Under the pieces are notes generated by a model. The model saw nothing but the letters and a program-made list of their open reading frames with translations, was not told the origin of the DNA and searched no databases. 35,234 bases of DNA from Myxococcota bacterium (lineage in GTDB: Bacteria > Myxococcota_A > Polyangia > Polyangiales > Polyangiaceae): the NCBI GenBank assembly GCA_963169165.1, contig CAUJFL010000450.1, forward strand, positions 1 through 35,234, written 5' to 3'. Within the stretch, counting starts at the first letter, position 1; each line of letters begins with the position of its first letter. The translations under genes were made by a program, and so were the position numbers. This document shows positions 1-7,628 of this stretch, one piece after another.

Positions 1-152
1 CCGCGTCGGGGCTGGGCCCCGGGCTGCCCGCCGGCCGGGGGGCGCGCCTCCGTCGCCGCCGTTGACCCCGCGGCGCGCGGTCGGGCGCCGGCCCCGATCG
101 CGCGCGCCGGATCTCGCTCGCTTCGGCCGGCGAGACGGCACACAATCAGCGC

Positions 153-1106
153 ATGCGCACGCTCGGTCGACGTCCTCTCCCTCTCCAGATCGTCGGCCGA
201 GCGTTGTTCGCGCTGCTCTTCGCGACCTCGTTCGCGCGGGCCGAGGTGGCGCCGGACGTCGTGCGACTGAAGGACGGCAGCGTCCTGCGCGGCGCGATCT
301 CCGAGGTCAACCCGAGCTTCGTCGTGATCGTGACGGTCGCCGGCGAGACGAGGCGTATCCCTGCCGCGCAGGTCGCCTACGCGGGGCCGCTCGAGGACAA
401 GGGCGCGCGGCGTGGCGGCGCGCGCCCGATGGTCGAGGTCACCAACGAGTCGATCCCCGTGAAGATCACCTCGGCGCAGCCCGACGTCACGCTGCACGTG
501 CGCGTGTCGAGCTCGACCGCGACCACCTTCGGCAGCGGCGTCGGCGTGGGCACGGGCGGCTTCATGAGCGTCGGCGGCGGCTCGGGCGTGACGTCGGGGC
601 GAGGGTATCAGCGCGTCTGCAGCGCGCCGTGCGACGCCAACGTGGCGCGCGGCAAGTACACGCTCGCGCTGTCACGAGGCAACGGCACGCCGGTCGAAGC
701 CGAGGAGCTGGTCGCGATCGACGGGCCGTCGACGATGGAGGTCAAGTACTCGAGCTATGCGGGGCTGCGCGCGGCGGGCACGGTGGTCACCGTCGCGGGC
801 GTCGTCAGCGGCCTGTATTTCATCTTCGCGAAGGCGCCGTACACGGTGACCGAGTGCAACTCGCAGAACGTCTGTCAGGACTCGACCAAGTTTCACCAGA
901 CCGAGCTCTTGACGGGGCTCGGTCTCTTCCTGGGCGGCGCGATCATCGGCGGCGTGATGAGCTCGAAGGACGACGAGGCCTCGATCCGCGTCATCCCCGG
1001 CGCTGTCGGCGCGCTGCCCGGCCGCGCCCGCTGGGGGTTCGAGCAGGCGGCCGCGCAGCCGATGTCGCTGCCGCAGCCTGGACTGACCGTCGCAGCGCTG
1101 TTCTGA
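153..1106 (+). CDS. Exported protein with N-terminal sheet-like domain and two hydrophobic segments, function unknown
   Basis: 317 residues. An N-terminal signal peptide is visible (Arg-rich start, hydrophobic run ALFALLFATS, likely cut after ARA near residue 30). It is followed by a short beta-rich module (about residues 34-72, VRLKDGSVLRG...RIPAAQVAYAG). That pattern resembles the small SH3-like repeats seen at the N-terminus of many myxobacterial exported proteins. A Gly/Ser-rich stretch follows, then a PEGA-like segment ending in KYTLALSRG. Two hydrophobic segments near residues 208-226 and 252-272 could be membrane helices. Two pairs of Cys (CSAPC, C...VC) suggest disulfides in the envelope. 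The ATG at 153 has no clear Shine-Dalgarno. A CACAAT at 139-144 is -10-like and would give an almost leaderless mRNA. Function is not recognised. The CDS is convergent with the next gene. Confidence 0.8.
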   Translation: MRTLGRRPLPLQIVGRALFALLFATSFARAEVAPDVVRLKDGSVLRGAISEVNPSFVVIVTVAGETRRIPAAQVAYAGPLEDKGARRGGARPMVEVTNESIPVKITSAQPDVTLHVRVSSSTATTFGSGVGVGTGGFMSVGGGSGVTSGRGYQRVCSAPCDANVARGKYTLALSRGNGTPVEAEELVAIDGPSTMEVKYSSYAGLRAAGTVVTVAGVVSGLYFIFAKAPYTVTECNSQNVCQDSTKFHQTELLTGLGLFLGGAIIGGVMSSKDDEASIRVIPGAVGALPGRARWGFEQAAAQPMSLPQPGLTVAALF

Positions 1107-1163
1107 ATGTTATTTTCGAAGACTTGCGCCGCGCGGGCGAACTCCTCGCGGCCTTCAGGCTGA

Positions 1164-2759
1164 TCACGGCGCGGGGAGCGGCTCGAGCGCGATGCTCGTC
1201 ACGTGACCCTTGCGCACCACCATCGGCCACGCGTGGATGGCGGTGCCGTCGGCCTGCAACGTGGTCGCGATCACGGCCGGCCCCTCGGGCAGGTTGAACC
1301 CGAACACGCGCGACACGTTGCCCGAGGTCGTGGTGGCGGTGTTGGTGGCCGAGGGCGTCGTGCCACCATAGGCGAGCTTCGAGCCGCCGTCGGCCGTCGA
1401 CACGGTCGCGGTCACGCCGGGCGCGAGCTCGCTGCCCGTGCAATCGATCGCGCTCGCGGTCAGGTGGCCGCGCTCGGGATCGAGCGAGCCCGCGATCGCC
1501 TTGCCGAGGCTCTTGAAGATCGCGTCGCTGGCGAGCGACGCGCGGTGCGTGCCGCTCTTCGTGATGGGGAACGGGAACATCCGCAGCGTCGGCGCGAACG
1601 TCGGCGCGACCACCTCGAAGTAGCCATCCCAACCCTTGCAGCCGGTCGACAGCCCCGCGAACGTCAGCTTGCCGTCCGCGCCGCTGGTCAGCGGGCCGGC
1701 CTCGGGCGAGGCGCAGGCGAGATCACTCTTCGAGCAGGCCTTCACCACGGCGCCGACGGCGGGCGCGCCGCTGAGACCGTTGACGATCTCGAGCGTGAGA
1801 TCGATCGTCGGCGTCGTCGGACCGAGCGGCACGTCGAGCCCCGCGCAGCCCCACGGTCCCGCGGGCACGCTCGGAGCCCCCGCGCCACCGCCGACTTCGC
1901 ACGCGCCGCCCGCACCCGCGCCGCCGCCGCCCGTACCACCTCCGCCCGCGCCCCCTCCGCCCGGGCCGCCGGCGCCACCGCCCGCGCCCCCTCCGCTCGC
2001 GGCGCCCGCGCCCCCTCCGCTCGCGCCGCCCGCGCCCGCGCCGCCCGCACCGCCGACCCCGCCACCTCCGCAGTCGTAGTCGGACAGTTGCAAGTCAGGC
2101 AGCGGCGGGCAAGCGCCGCCCTCGCAGCGTAGAAACACGCAGCTGTCGCCCGCGGGATCGAGGTCGAACGGGAACGGCACCGTCAGCGCCCCGTCGAGCT
2201 CGGCGCAGAGCTTGTCGGCCGACACGATCGAACCCTCGAGGCGCGCCGGATCGACCACGATCTCGCTGCCAGAGATCGAATTGGCCTCACCCGCCACCTT
2301 GACTTGGCCGAGCGCCGCCTCGAACCCGCACGACGAGCTGATGGGGACGTCGGTGATCGAGATCTCGGCGCCGGTCGTGTCGGCCAGCGTCTGCGGCGCG
2401 CCCTTCGACACCAGGATGGGTCTGAGCGTCATCGACAGCTTGCCAGTGCCGCCCGCCTCCGCGGCGTACGCGAGCTTGCCAGCGAAGCGCAGCGGCTGCT
2501 TGGGGTTGCGCCCCGTGATGTTCGTGACGCACGAGACGAGGAAATCTCCCGTGGGATCGGGCACCTTTCCGTCGCTGGTCGAGCACCCCGACGGCACGCC
2601 GCCCCCCGCGCCGCCCGAGCCCGACAGGCCACCGCCGCGACGCGCCGCCGTGTCGGCGACATAGTCGTCGAAGCGAGCCTCGGGATCGACACAGCCAACG
2701 GCCGTCGCAAGCACGAGCCACGCCAACGGCGACAAGGAGGAGAAGATGCGCGAGTGCAT
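1164..2759 (-). CDS. Lipoprotein with Gly/Ala-rich linker and C-terminal carboxypeptidase-regulatory-like domain
   Basis: 531 residues from the ATG at 2759. I chose this start because it puts a basic start and hydrophobic run (LAWLVLATAVGC) directly before a lipobox Cys at about residue 23. An upstream in-frame start would add 14 residues before it. The N-terminal half (to about residue 230) contains several Cys and ends at a long Gly/Ala/Ser linker of roughly 65 residues. The C-terminal part (about residues 300-531) begins with an Ig-like pattern (DLTLEIVNGLSGAPAVGAVV) typical of carboxypeptidase-regulatory-like or CnaB-type folds, often adhesive or structural. The likely location is the outer-membrane surface or the periplasm. 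It diverges from the porin gene at 2804 across only 44 bases, so the two may share a control region. No catalytic motif is seen and the function is unknown. Confidence 0.8.
   Translation of the reverse strand: MHSRIFSSLSPLAWLVLATAVGCVDPEARFDDYVADTAARRGGGLSGSGGAGGGVPSGCSTSDGKVPDPTGDFLVSCVTNITGRNPKQPLRFAGKLAYAAEAGGTGKLSMTLRPILVSKGAPQTLADTTGAEISITDVPISSSCGFEAALGQVKVAGEANSISGSEIVVDPARLEGSIVSADKLCAELDGALTVPFPFDLDPAGDSCVFLRCEGGACPPLPDLQLSDYDCGGGGVGGAGGAGAGGASGGGAGAASGGGAGGGAGGPGGGGAGGGGTGGGGAGAGGACEVGGGAGAPSVPAGPWGCAGLDVPLGPTTPTIDLTLEIVNGLSGAPAVGAVVKACSKSDLACASPEAGPLTSGADGKLTFAGLSTGCKGWDGYFEVVAPTFAPTLRMFPFPITKSGTHRASLASDAIFKSLGKAIAGSLDPERGHLTASAIDCTGSELAPGVTATVSTADGGSKLAYGGTTPSATNTATTTSGNVSRVFGFNLPEGPAVIATTLQADGTAIHAWPMVVRKGHVTSIALEPLPAP
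1885..2080. repeat. GC-rich imperfect minisatellite encoding a Gly/Ala linker
   Basis: Imperfect tandem units built on CGCCCGCGCCCCCTCCGC recur near 1945, 1981 and 2004, flanked by shorter GCCGCC-type units. On the minus strand they encode the Gly/Ala/Ser linker of the surrounding lipoprotein gene. The tract is likely prone to unit gain or loss. It stays in frame here. Confidence 0.7.
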
Positions 2760-2803
2760 GAGTTTCGTAGCTAGCCTAGGGGCGGCCATGTTACCACGCA
2801 TCG

Positions 2804-4204
2804 GTGGACCTTATCCGTCGTTTCTCGATCGTCGCCGCCGCGGCCGCGTGCCTTTCCCCCTCGGCTGCGCACGCTTCGGGCTACCTCGCCGCGCGCTTCG
2901 GCTCCGCCCACGGAACCCCCGCGATGGCGAACCCCTACGCGGTTTACTACAACCCGGCGGCGATGGGCGGCGTCACGGGGACGCAGCTCACGCTCGATCT
3001 GTCGATCGCGCTTCGCCAGGCCAGCTACGCGCGCTCCTCGTCGGCGTTGTCGCCGTCCAGCCCCGAGCTGGCCGCCGACCCTGCCTATCGCAGCGCCAAC
3101 ATCGGCGACGCCCAGCTGTCGAACCTCCTCGCGCTGCCGTACCTCGGCGCGGTCTCCGATCTCGGCACGAAGAACCTCCGCGTCGGCTACGCGTTCTATG
3201 TGCCGTTCGGCGGCATGACCCGCTGGTCGAAGAGTGACAACGCGGATCCGGTCGCCGCCGACGGCCCGCAGCGCTGGCACATCATCGAGGGCAAGCTGCT
3301 CGCGATCCACAACACGTTCGCCGCCTCGTACACGTTCGAGCCGGCGCACCTCACCGTCGGCGCGAACCTCTCGGTCGTGCTCGAACAGGTGGAGACGGTG
3401 CGGGCGCGCAACGCCAACGGGTCCGACGACACCACGACGGGGAGCGGCGCGCTCGTCGAGGGGCGCTCCCACGTGACGGCGAGCGGCGTCGACATCGGCG
3501 CCGGGCTCGGCCTCTTCTGGGATCCTCGCCCCGATCACAAGCTGCGGCTCGGCGCGTCCTACACCTTCGCTCCCGGCTTCGGAGAGACCCGCTGGAAGGG
3601 CAAGCTCACACAACAGTTCGGAGGCGTGAGAGACCAAGCGAAGCCGGTGGACGTCGACTTTCTCCAGCGCTGGCCCGACGTCGCGCGGCTCGGCGCGGTG
3701 GTCGTCCCCACCAAGGAGCTCGTGGTGCGCGCCGACCTCGAATACGTGCGCTGGAGCGTGTTCGAGCGACAGTGCGTGGTCGCGCCCGACGCCAGCTGCG
3801 ACGTGCGCGCCGACGGCTCCCAGGCGGGCTCGGGCGTCATCCTCAACGTCCCTCGCAACTGGAAGGACGCGGTCGGCGTGCGAGCGGGCGGGGGCTACTT
3901 CCTCGAGCCCGAGCTCGAGCTGTTCGGCAGCGTGGGCGTGACCACCGCGGCGGCGCCGAAATCCGAGGTCGATCCCTCGACCATCGACAACACCCGCCTC
4001 AGCTACGCGCTCGGCGCGCGCTGGGAGGCGACCTCCAGGCTCGCGCTCGCCGGCAGCTTCAACCACTCCTACATGGTCCCGCTCGACACCAAGGGCGCCG
4101 TCGGTGTGGACACCTACAAGGCGCCGTCGCGCAGCCCCTCGAGCGACGGCAAGTATCGACAGAACATCTACTACCTCAACGTCAACGGCACCGTGAGGTT
4201 TTGA
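2804..4204 (+). CDS. FadL/OmpP1/TodX-family outer membrane transport protein
   Basis: 466 residues. A signal peptide (hydrophobic AAAAACLSPSAAHA, cut before SGYLAARFG) is followed by the N-terminal signature of the OmpP1/FadL/TodX family: a Gly/Ala-rich strand and YNPAAMGG near residues 48-55, equivalent to the NPAGM motif that forms the hatch start. The rest is alternating amphipathic strands with aromatic girdles, ending in a terminal aromatic residue (GTVRF), as outer-membrane beta-barrels do. The family moves long-chain fatty acids or other hydrophobic compounds across the outer membrane; the substrate here cannot be read from sequence. The start is a GTG without a good ribosome site. Length fits the family (about 400-480). 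It is divergent from the lipoprotein gene ending at 2759 and convergent with the gene at 4209. Confidence 0.85.
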   Translation: MDLIRRFSIVAAAAACLSPSAAHASGYLAARFGSAHGTPAMANPYAVYYNPAAMGGVTGTQLTLDLSIALRQASYARSSSALSPSSPELAADPAYRSANIGDAQLSNLLALPYLGAVSDLGTKNLRVGYAFYVPFGGMTRWSKSDNADPVAADGPQRWHIIEGKLLAIHNTFAASYTFEPAHLTVGANLSVVLEQVETVRARNANGSDDTTTGSGALVEGRSHVTASGVDIGAGLGLFWDPRPDHKLRLGASYTFAPGFGETRWKGKLTQQFGGVRDQAKPVDVDFLQRWPDVARLGAVVVPTKELVVRADLEYVRWSVFERQCVVAPDASCDVRADGSQAGSGVILNVPRNWKDAVGVRAGGGYFLEPELELFGSVGVTTAAAPKSEVDPSTIDNTRLSYALGARWEATSRLALAGSFNHSYMVPLDTKGAVGVDTYKAPSRSPSSDGKYRQNIYYLNVNGTVRF

Positions 4205-4208
4205 GGGA

Positions 4209-5219
4209 TCACCCCTCGCGCCCGACCTTGCGCTTGCTCGGGCCGACCGGGTCCTTCGGCTTCGGTTCAGGGGCGCGGTCCTTCGGCGCCGTCCTGGGCG
4301 GCTTCGGGCCTGCCTTGGGCTCGTACGGGGGCTTGCCGTCGACGTCGGCGCAGCAACGAAACGAGACGAAGTAGTATGTGAACTCTGGCGCGTGGCTGGT
4401 GGTCATCGGGCGGCAGGCGTTGCGGACGTGGCCCCACGCCCCGCCCTTCAACCCCGCCCACTTGCTCTTGTCCTTGGGCCCGGCCTTCGAGTCCCGCGTG
4501 ACCCACTCGTCGAGGTTGCCAGTCAAGTCGTGCACGCCGTAGCCGCTGACGCACCGGGGCATCGCGCCGCTCGGGACGCTCTGATCGAGCCGCGCGAGCT
4601 CGGGCTCGGAGCGCGCGGGGTCAGACGAGTACATCTGGTCTAGGTGCGGGTTGATCCAGGTGTTGTCGATGTTGCACGCTGTCTGGTCGCGCTTCCATCC
4701 GTAAGGAAAGGGGGTGTGCTCGGGGCCCTCGCACGCGGTCACCCACTCGCTCTCGAAGCACAGGCGCTTGCCCTTGTCGCGGCAGGTGGCCTCGGCGTCG
4801 TGCCACGACACCATCCAGGCGGGGTGGCCGCCCTCGCGGTTGGGATACTCATACTTGTCGATGCAGAACTCGCGGCGCGCTTCCGCGCCCTTGCACCGCG
4901 TGCTGCCCTCCTTGAACTCGTGGCAGAGCGTGATGTGGTTGGCCTTGTTCTCTTCCTTTTGCAGACAGGTGCGCTCGACGTCGTGACAGTACGTGCCGTC
5001 GACGTGGACCATGTCCGCGGGGCACGGTCCCTTGGCGGGCGCGGGCGGGGGCTCGGGCTCGGGCGAAGCGCTCGACGCGACGGCGGGGGCGGACGACGAC
5101 GCAGGCGGCGCCGGGACCGGCGTCGAGGAGCCAGTCGGCGCGGGCGCGGGGCTCGGCGTGGCGGCGCTGCACGCGAGGGCCACGAGCGGCGCGAGCGAGA
5201 GGAGGCGGAGCGGTCTCAC
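4209..5219 (-). CDS. FGE/SUMF1-fold lipoprotein (formylglycine-generating-enzyme-like, probably non-catalytic)
   Basis: 336 residues, GTG start. The lipoprotein signal LVALAC places the lipid-bearing Cys at residue 17. A Pro/Ala/Ser linker runs to about residue 65, then an FGE-sulfatase domain follows. Recognisable elements are EFCIDKYEYPN, the PAWMVSWHDAEATCRDKGKRL block, SEWVTACEG, GVHDLTGNLDEWV, GGAWG and a C-terminal FRCC. The domain is unusually Cys-rich, suggesting several disulfides. True FGEs have a Cys pair spaced C-x4-C after the GGS motif. Here the motif reads GGAWGHVRNAC, so the first Cys position is His and only the second Cys is kept. Formylglycine synthesis is therefore unlikely. 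The fold is widely reused in myxobacterial surface proteins. It ends in a Lys/Pro-rich tail and diverges from the metallopeptidase at 5286. Confidence 0.85.
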   Translation of the reverse strand: MRPLRLLSLAPLVALACSAATPSPAPAPTGSSTPVPAPPASSSAPAVASSASPEPEPPPAPAKGPCPADMVHVDGTYCHDVERTCLQKEENKANHITLCHEFKEGSTRCKGAEARREFCIDKYEYPNREGGHPAWMVSWHDAEATCRDKGKRLCFESEWVTACEGPEHTPFPYGWKRDQTACNIDNTWINPHLDQMYSSDPARSEPELARLDQSVPSGAMPRCVSGYGVHDLTGNLDEWVTRDSKAGPKDKSKWAGLKGGAWGHVRNACRPMTTSHAPEFTYYFVSFRCCADVDGKPPYEPKAGPKPPRTAPKDRAPEPKPKDPVGPSKRKVGREG

Positions 5220-5285
5220 GAGAGCGCGCTTCTACCTCGAACACGGCTCGACTTGTCGCGCGTCATCGGCGAAGGTGCGGCGCCG

Positions 5286-7361
5286 ATGACCCGCTCGAGG
5301 CTCGCGCGCTCGTGGCCGTTGCTGCTGGCGCTCCTGTCGTCGTGCGCGCCGCCGCGTCGACCTCCCCAGATGACCACCGAACACGCCCTCGCCCCGCTCG
5401 ACGTCGATCCCGTGGAGCACGCCGCCTCGCCCGAGGCGATGCGACGCCTGACCGACTCGTGCCTCCGCACCGCGCGCGCGCGCCTCGACGAGATCCGCGC
5501 GCTCGCGTCGGCGCCCGACGAGGCGCTCACCGTCGCGGCGACGCTCGGCAAGCTCGACGAGGCGACGCTCGCGATCCGCAACGCGGGCGACTTCGCGCAG
5601 CTCGTCGCGGTCGCGCACCCGACGGCGGCGGTGCGCGACGCGGCGAAGGAGGCCGAGCCCAAGGTCGACGAGCTGTCGACCGCGCTGTTGCTCGACGCCG
5701 AGCTCGCGCGCGTGTTCCGACGGCTCGACGCGCGCCACCTCGAGCTGACCGGCCCCGAGCGCCGCCTGCTCGAGCACACGCTGCGCGACTTTCGGCGCAA
5801 CGGGCTCGAGCTGCCACCCGAGGGGCAAGCAAGGCTGCGCGCGCTCAACGAACAGCTGACCCAGCTGGGTCAGGCCTTCGAGACCAACATCGCCGAGGAC
5901 ACGCGCCACGTCGATCTCCCGGCGAGCGCGCTCGCGGGCCTCCCCAGGAGCTTCGTCGACGCGCACCCGCCCCGCGAGGACGGCAAGGTGCGGCTGACGA
6001 CCGACTACCCCGACTACCTGCCGTTCATGCAGTACGCGACCGATCGCCAGGCGGCGCTCGCGCTTTACAAAGAGTTCGACAACCGCGCGTCCTCGAAGAA
6101 CGTCGCGGTGCTCGATCGGCTGCTCTCCTTGCGACACGACAAGGCGAGGCTGCTCGGCTACGCGACCTGGGCCGACTTCGTGCTCGAGACGCGGATGGCG
6201 AAGACGCCCGCGGCCGTCTCCCAGTTCCTGTCAGGGCTCCGCGCGCACCTCGACGCGCGCGCGCGGCGCGAGATGGCCGAGCTGCGCGAGATGCTGGTCA
6301 CGCTCGGCGGCAAGGCCGACGATCCCATCCCTCCCTCCGACAGGGTCTACCTCGAGGACCAGGTCAAGCGCGCCAAGTACGGCGTCGACTCGAAGGAGGT
6401 CAGCAAGTATTTCGAGGTGTCGCGTGTGCAGGCGGGCGTGCTCGAGCTGACGTCGCGTCTGTTCGGGCTCCGCTACCAGCGGCTCGACGCCGTCAGCTGG
6501 CACCCCGACGTCGAGGCCTACCTGGTCACCGACACCCACGGCGCGCCGCTCGGGCGCTTCTATTTCGATCTCTACCCGCGCGCCGACAAGTACAAGCACG
6601 CCGCGGTGTTCAGCGTCCGCGAGACGCGCAAGATGAGCGACGGCTCGCGCCTGCTGCCGATCGCGGCGATAGTCTGCAACTTCCCGCGATCGAAGCCCGG
6701 CGCGCCCGCGCTGCTGACACACGGAGAGGTGACGACCTTCCTCCACGAGTTCGGCCACGTGCTGCACCACCTGCTCAGCGAGTCCGCCCTGGCGAGCTTC
6801 GCGGGGACGGCGGTCGCGCGCGACTTCGTCGAGGCGCCGTCGCAGATGCTCGAGGAGTGGGCGTGGTCCAAGGAGACCCTCGACGTGCTCGCGCTCCACC
6901 ACGAGACGGGCGCGAAGTTGCCGGATGACTTGTTTGACAAGATGCGGCGCGCGCGCGGCTTCGGGCGGGCGATCGCGACGCAGCGGCAGCTGTTCCTCGC
7001 GGCGCTCGATCAAGCGTACCACACGCGCCCGCCGGGCCTCGACACGACGGCCGTGCTCCGCGAGATCCACGATTCTTACACGCCGTTCAAGTACGTCGAG
7101 GGCACGCACTTTCAGGCGACCTTCGGGCACCTCGTGGGCTACGACGCGGGCTACTACGGCTACCAGTGGGCGCTGTCGATCGCGCGCGACCTGTTCAGTC
7201 GCTTCGAGCGCGAGGGCATGATGAACCCCAAGACCGCCGCCGACTACCGCGCCGCCATCCTCGCGCCCGGCGGCAGCGACGACGAGGCCAGGCTGGTCGA
7301 GCGCTTCCTCGGTCGTCCCTCGAGCGACGAGGCTTACAAGCGCTTCCTGGGCGCCGACTGA
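5286..7361 (+). CDS. M3-family (thimet oligopeptidase-like) zinc metallopeptidase with lipoprotein signal
   Basis: 691 residues from the ATG at 5286. This start gives a compact lipoprotein signal (LLLALLSSC, lipid Cys near residue 20); the open frame upstream lacks coding character. The zinc site is intact: HEFGH at residues 487-491, with the third ligand Glu at about residue 516 in DFVEAPSQMLEEW, the spacing found in thimet oligopeptidase. The C-terminal GYDAGYYGYQWA block supplies the substrate-binding Tyr residues of the family. Length matches M3A enzymes (about 680). The family cleaves short peptides. Most members are cytosolic, so a lipidated form would act in the periplasm or at the cell surface, perhaps in peptide scavenging. 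A weak AAGG lies ten bases before the ATG. Confidence 0.92.
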   Translation: MTRSRLARSWPLLLALLSSCAPPRRPPQMTTEHALAPLDVDPVEHAASPEAMRRLTDSCLRTARARLDEIRALASAPDEALTVAATLGKLDEATLAIRNAGDFAQLVAVAHPTAAVRDAAKEAEPKVDELSTALLLDAELARVFRRLDARHLELTGPERRLLEHTLRDFRRNGLELPPEGQARLRALNEQLTQLGQAFETNIAEDTRHVDLPASALAGLPRSFVDAHPPREDGKVRLTTDYPDYLPFMQYATDRQAALALYKEFDNRASSKNVAVLDRLLSLRHDKARLLGYATWADFVLETRMAKTPAAVSQFLSGLRAHLDARARREMAELREMLVTLGGKADDPIPPSDRVYLEDQVKRAKYGVDSKEVSKYFEVSRVQAGVLELTSRLFGLRYQRLDAVSWHPDVEAYLVTDTHGAPLGRFYFDLYPRADKYKHAAVFSVRETRKMSDGSRLLPIAAIVCNFPRSKPGAPALLTHGEVTTFLHEFGHVLHHLLSESALASFAGTAVARDFVEAPSQMLEEWAWSKETLDVLALHHETGAKLPDDLFDKMRRARGFGRAIATQRQLFLAALDQAYHTRPPGLDTTAVLREIHDSYTPFKYVEGTHFQATFGHLVGYDAGYYGYQWALSIARDLFSRFEREGMMNPKTAADYRAAILAPGGSDDEARLVERFLGRPSSDEAYKRFLGAD

Positions 7362-7628
7362 CGCGCCGACGTACGCTGACGCCGCGCGGCGCTGTCGAGC
7401 GTCGCCGCGCTGTCGACGAAGCTCTCGGTGGGCGCGCGCCCTGGCGCGGCCTCGCTGCCATCGACGAAGACCCCGCCGGAGGCGGCGCGATGCTCGCCTC
7501 GCGAGCGTGGCCATGGTGCTGCACAGCGCCGACGCCGACGCGTGACGCGAGCGCGGCCGGCAGCGGGACCCGGACCGCGCTCGATCGCGCTTGTGCGCAG
7601 ACGCGCCGCGCAAGTACGGTCACGCCCC
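7362..7628. other. 267-base non-coding gap
   Basis: No convincing gene in any frame. It contains a perfect 12-base palindrome GGGCGCGCGCCC (7430-7441) and a repeated CGCTGTCGA at two places near 7390-7415. A weak promoter-like pair, TTGTGC at 7591 and TACGGT at 7615 with an 18-base spacer, sits just before the lipoprotein start at 7629. None of these is strong alone. Confidence 0.4.

Noticed and set aside
13-28. TGGGCCCCGGGCTGCC with GG-N10-GC spacing
   Set aside because: Too far from any start and only weakly like the consensus; such spacing is common by chance at this GC content.
3-65. Possible C-terminal end of an upstream plus-strand gene (frame ending in TGA at 63-65)
   Set aside because: Only 20 codons are visible, rich in Arg/Gly/Pro as random GC-rich sequence is; no motif or neighbour supports it.
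4203-4217. GAGGG-ATCAC-CCCTC hairpin between converging porin and FGE-fold genes
   Set aside because: Five-base arms overlapping both stop codons; insufficient for a terminator call.
7490-7628. ATG at 7490 with GGAGG seven bases upstream
   Set aside because: The frame runs through the lipoprotein gene to about 9121 in the wrong frame and has no protein-like composition.
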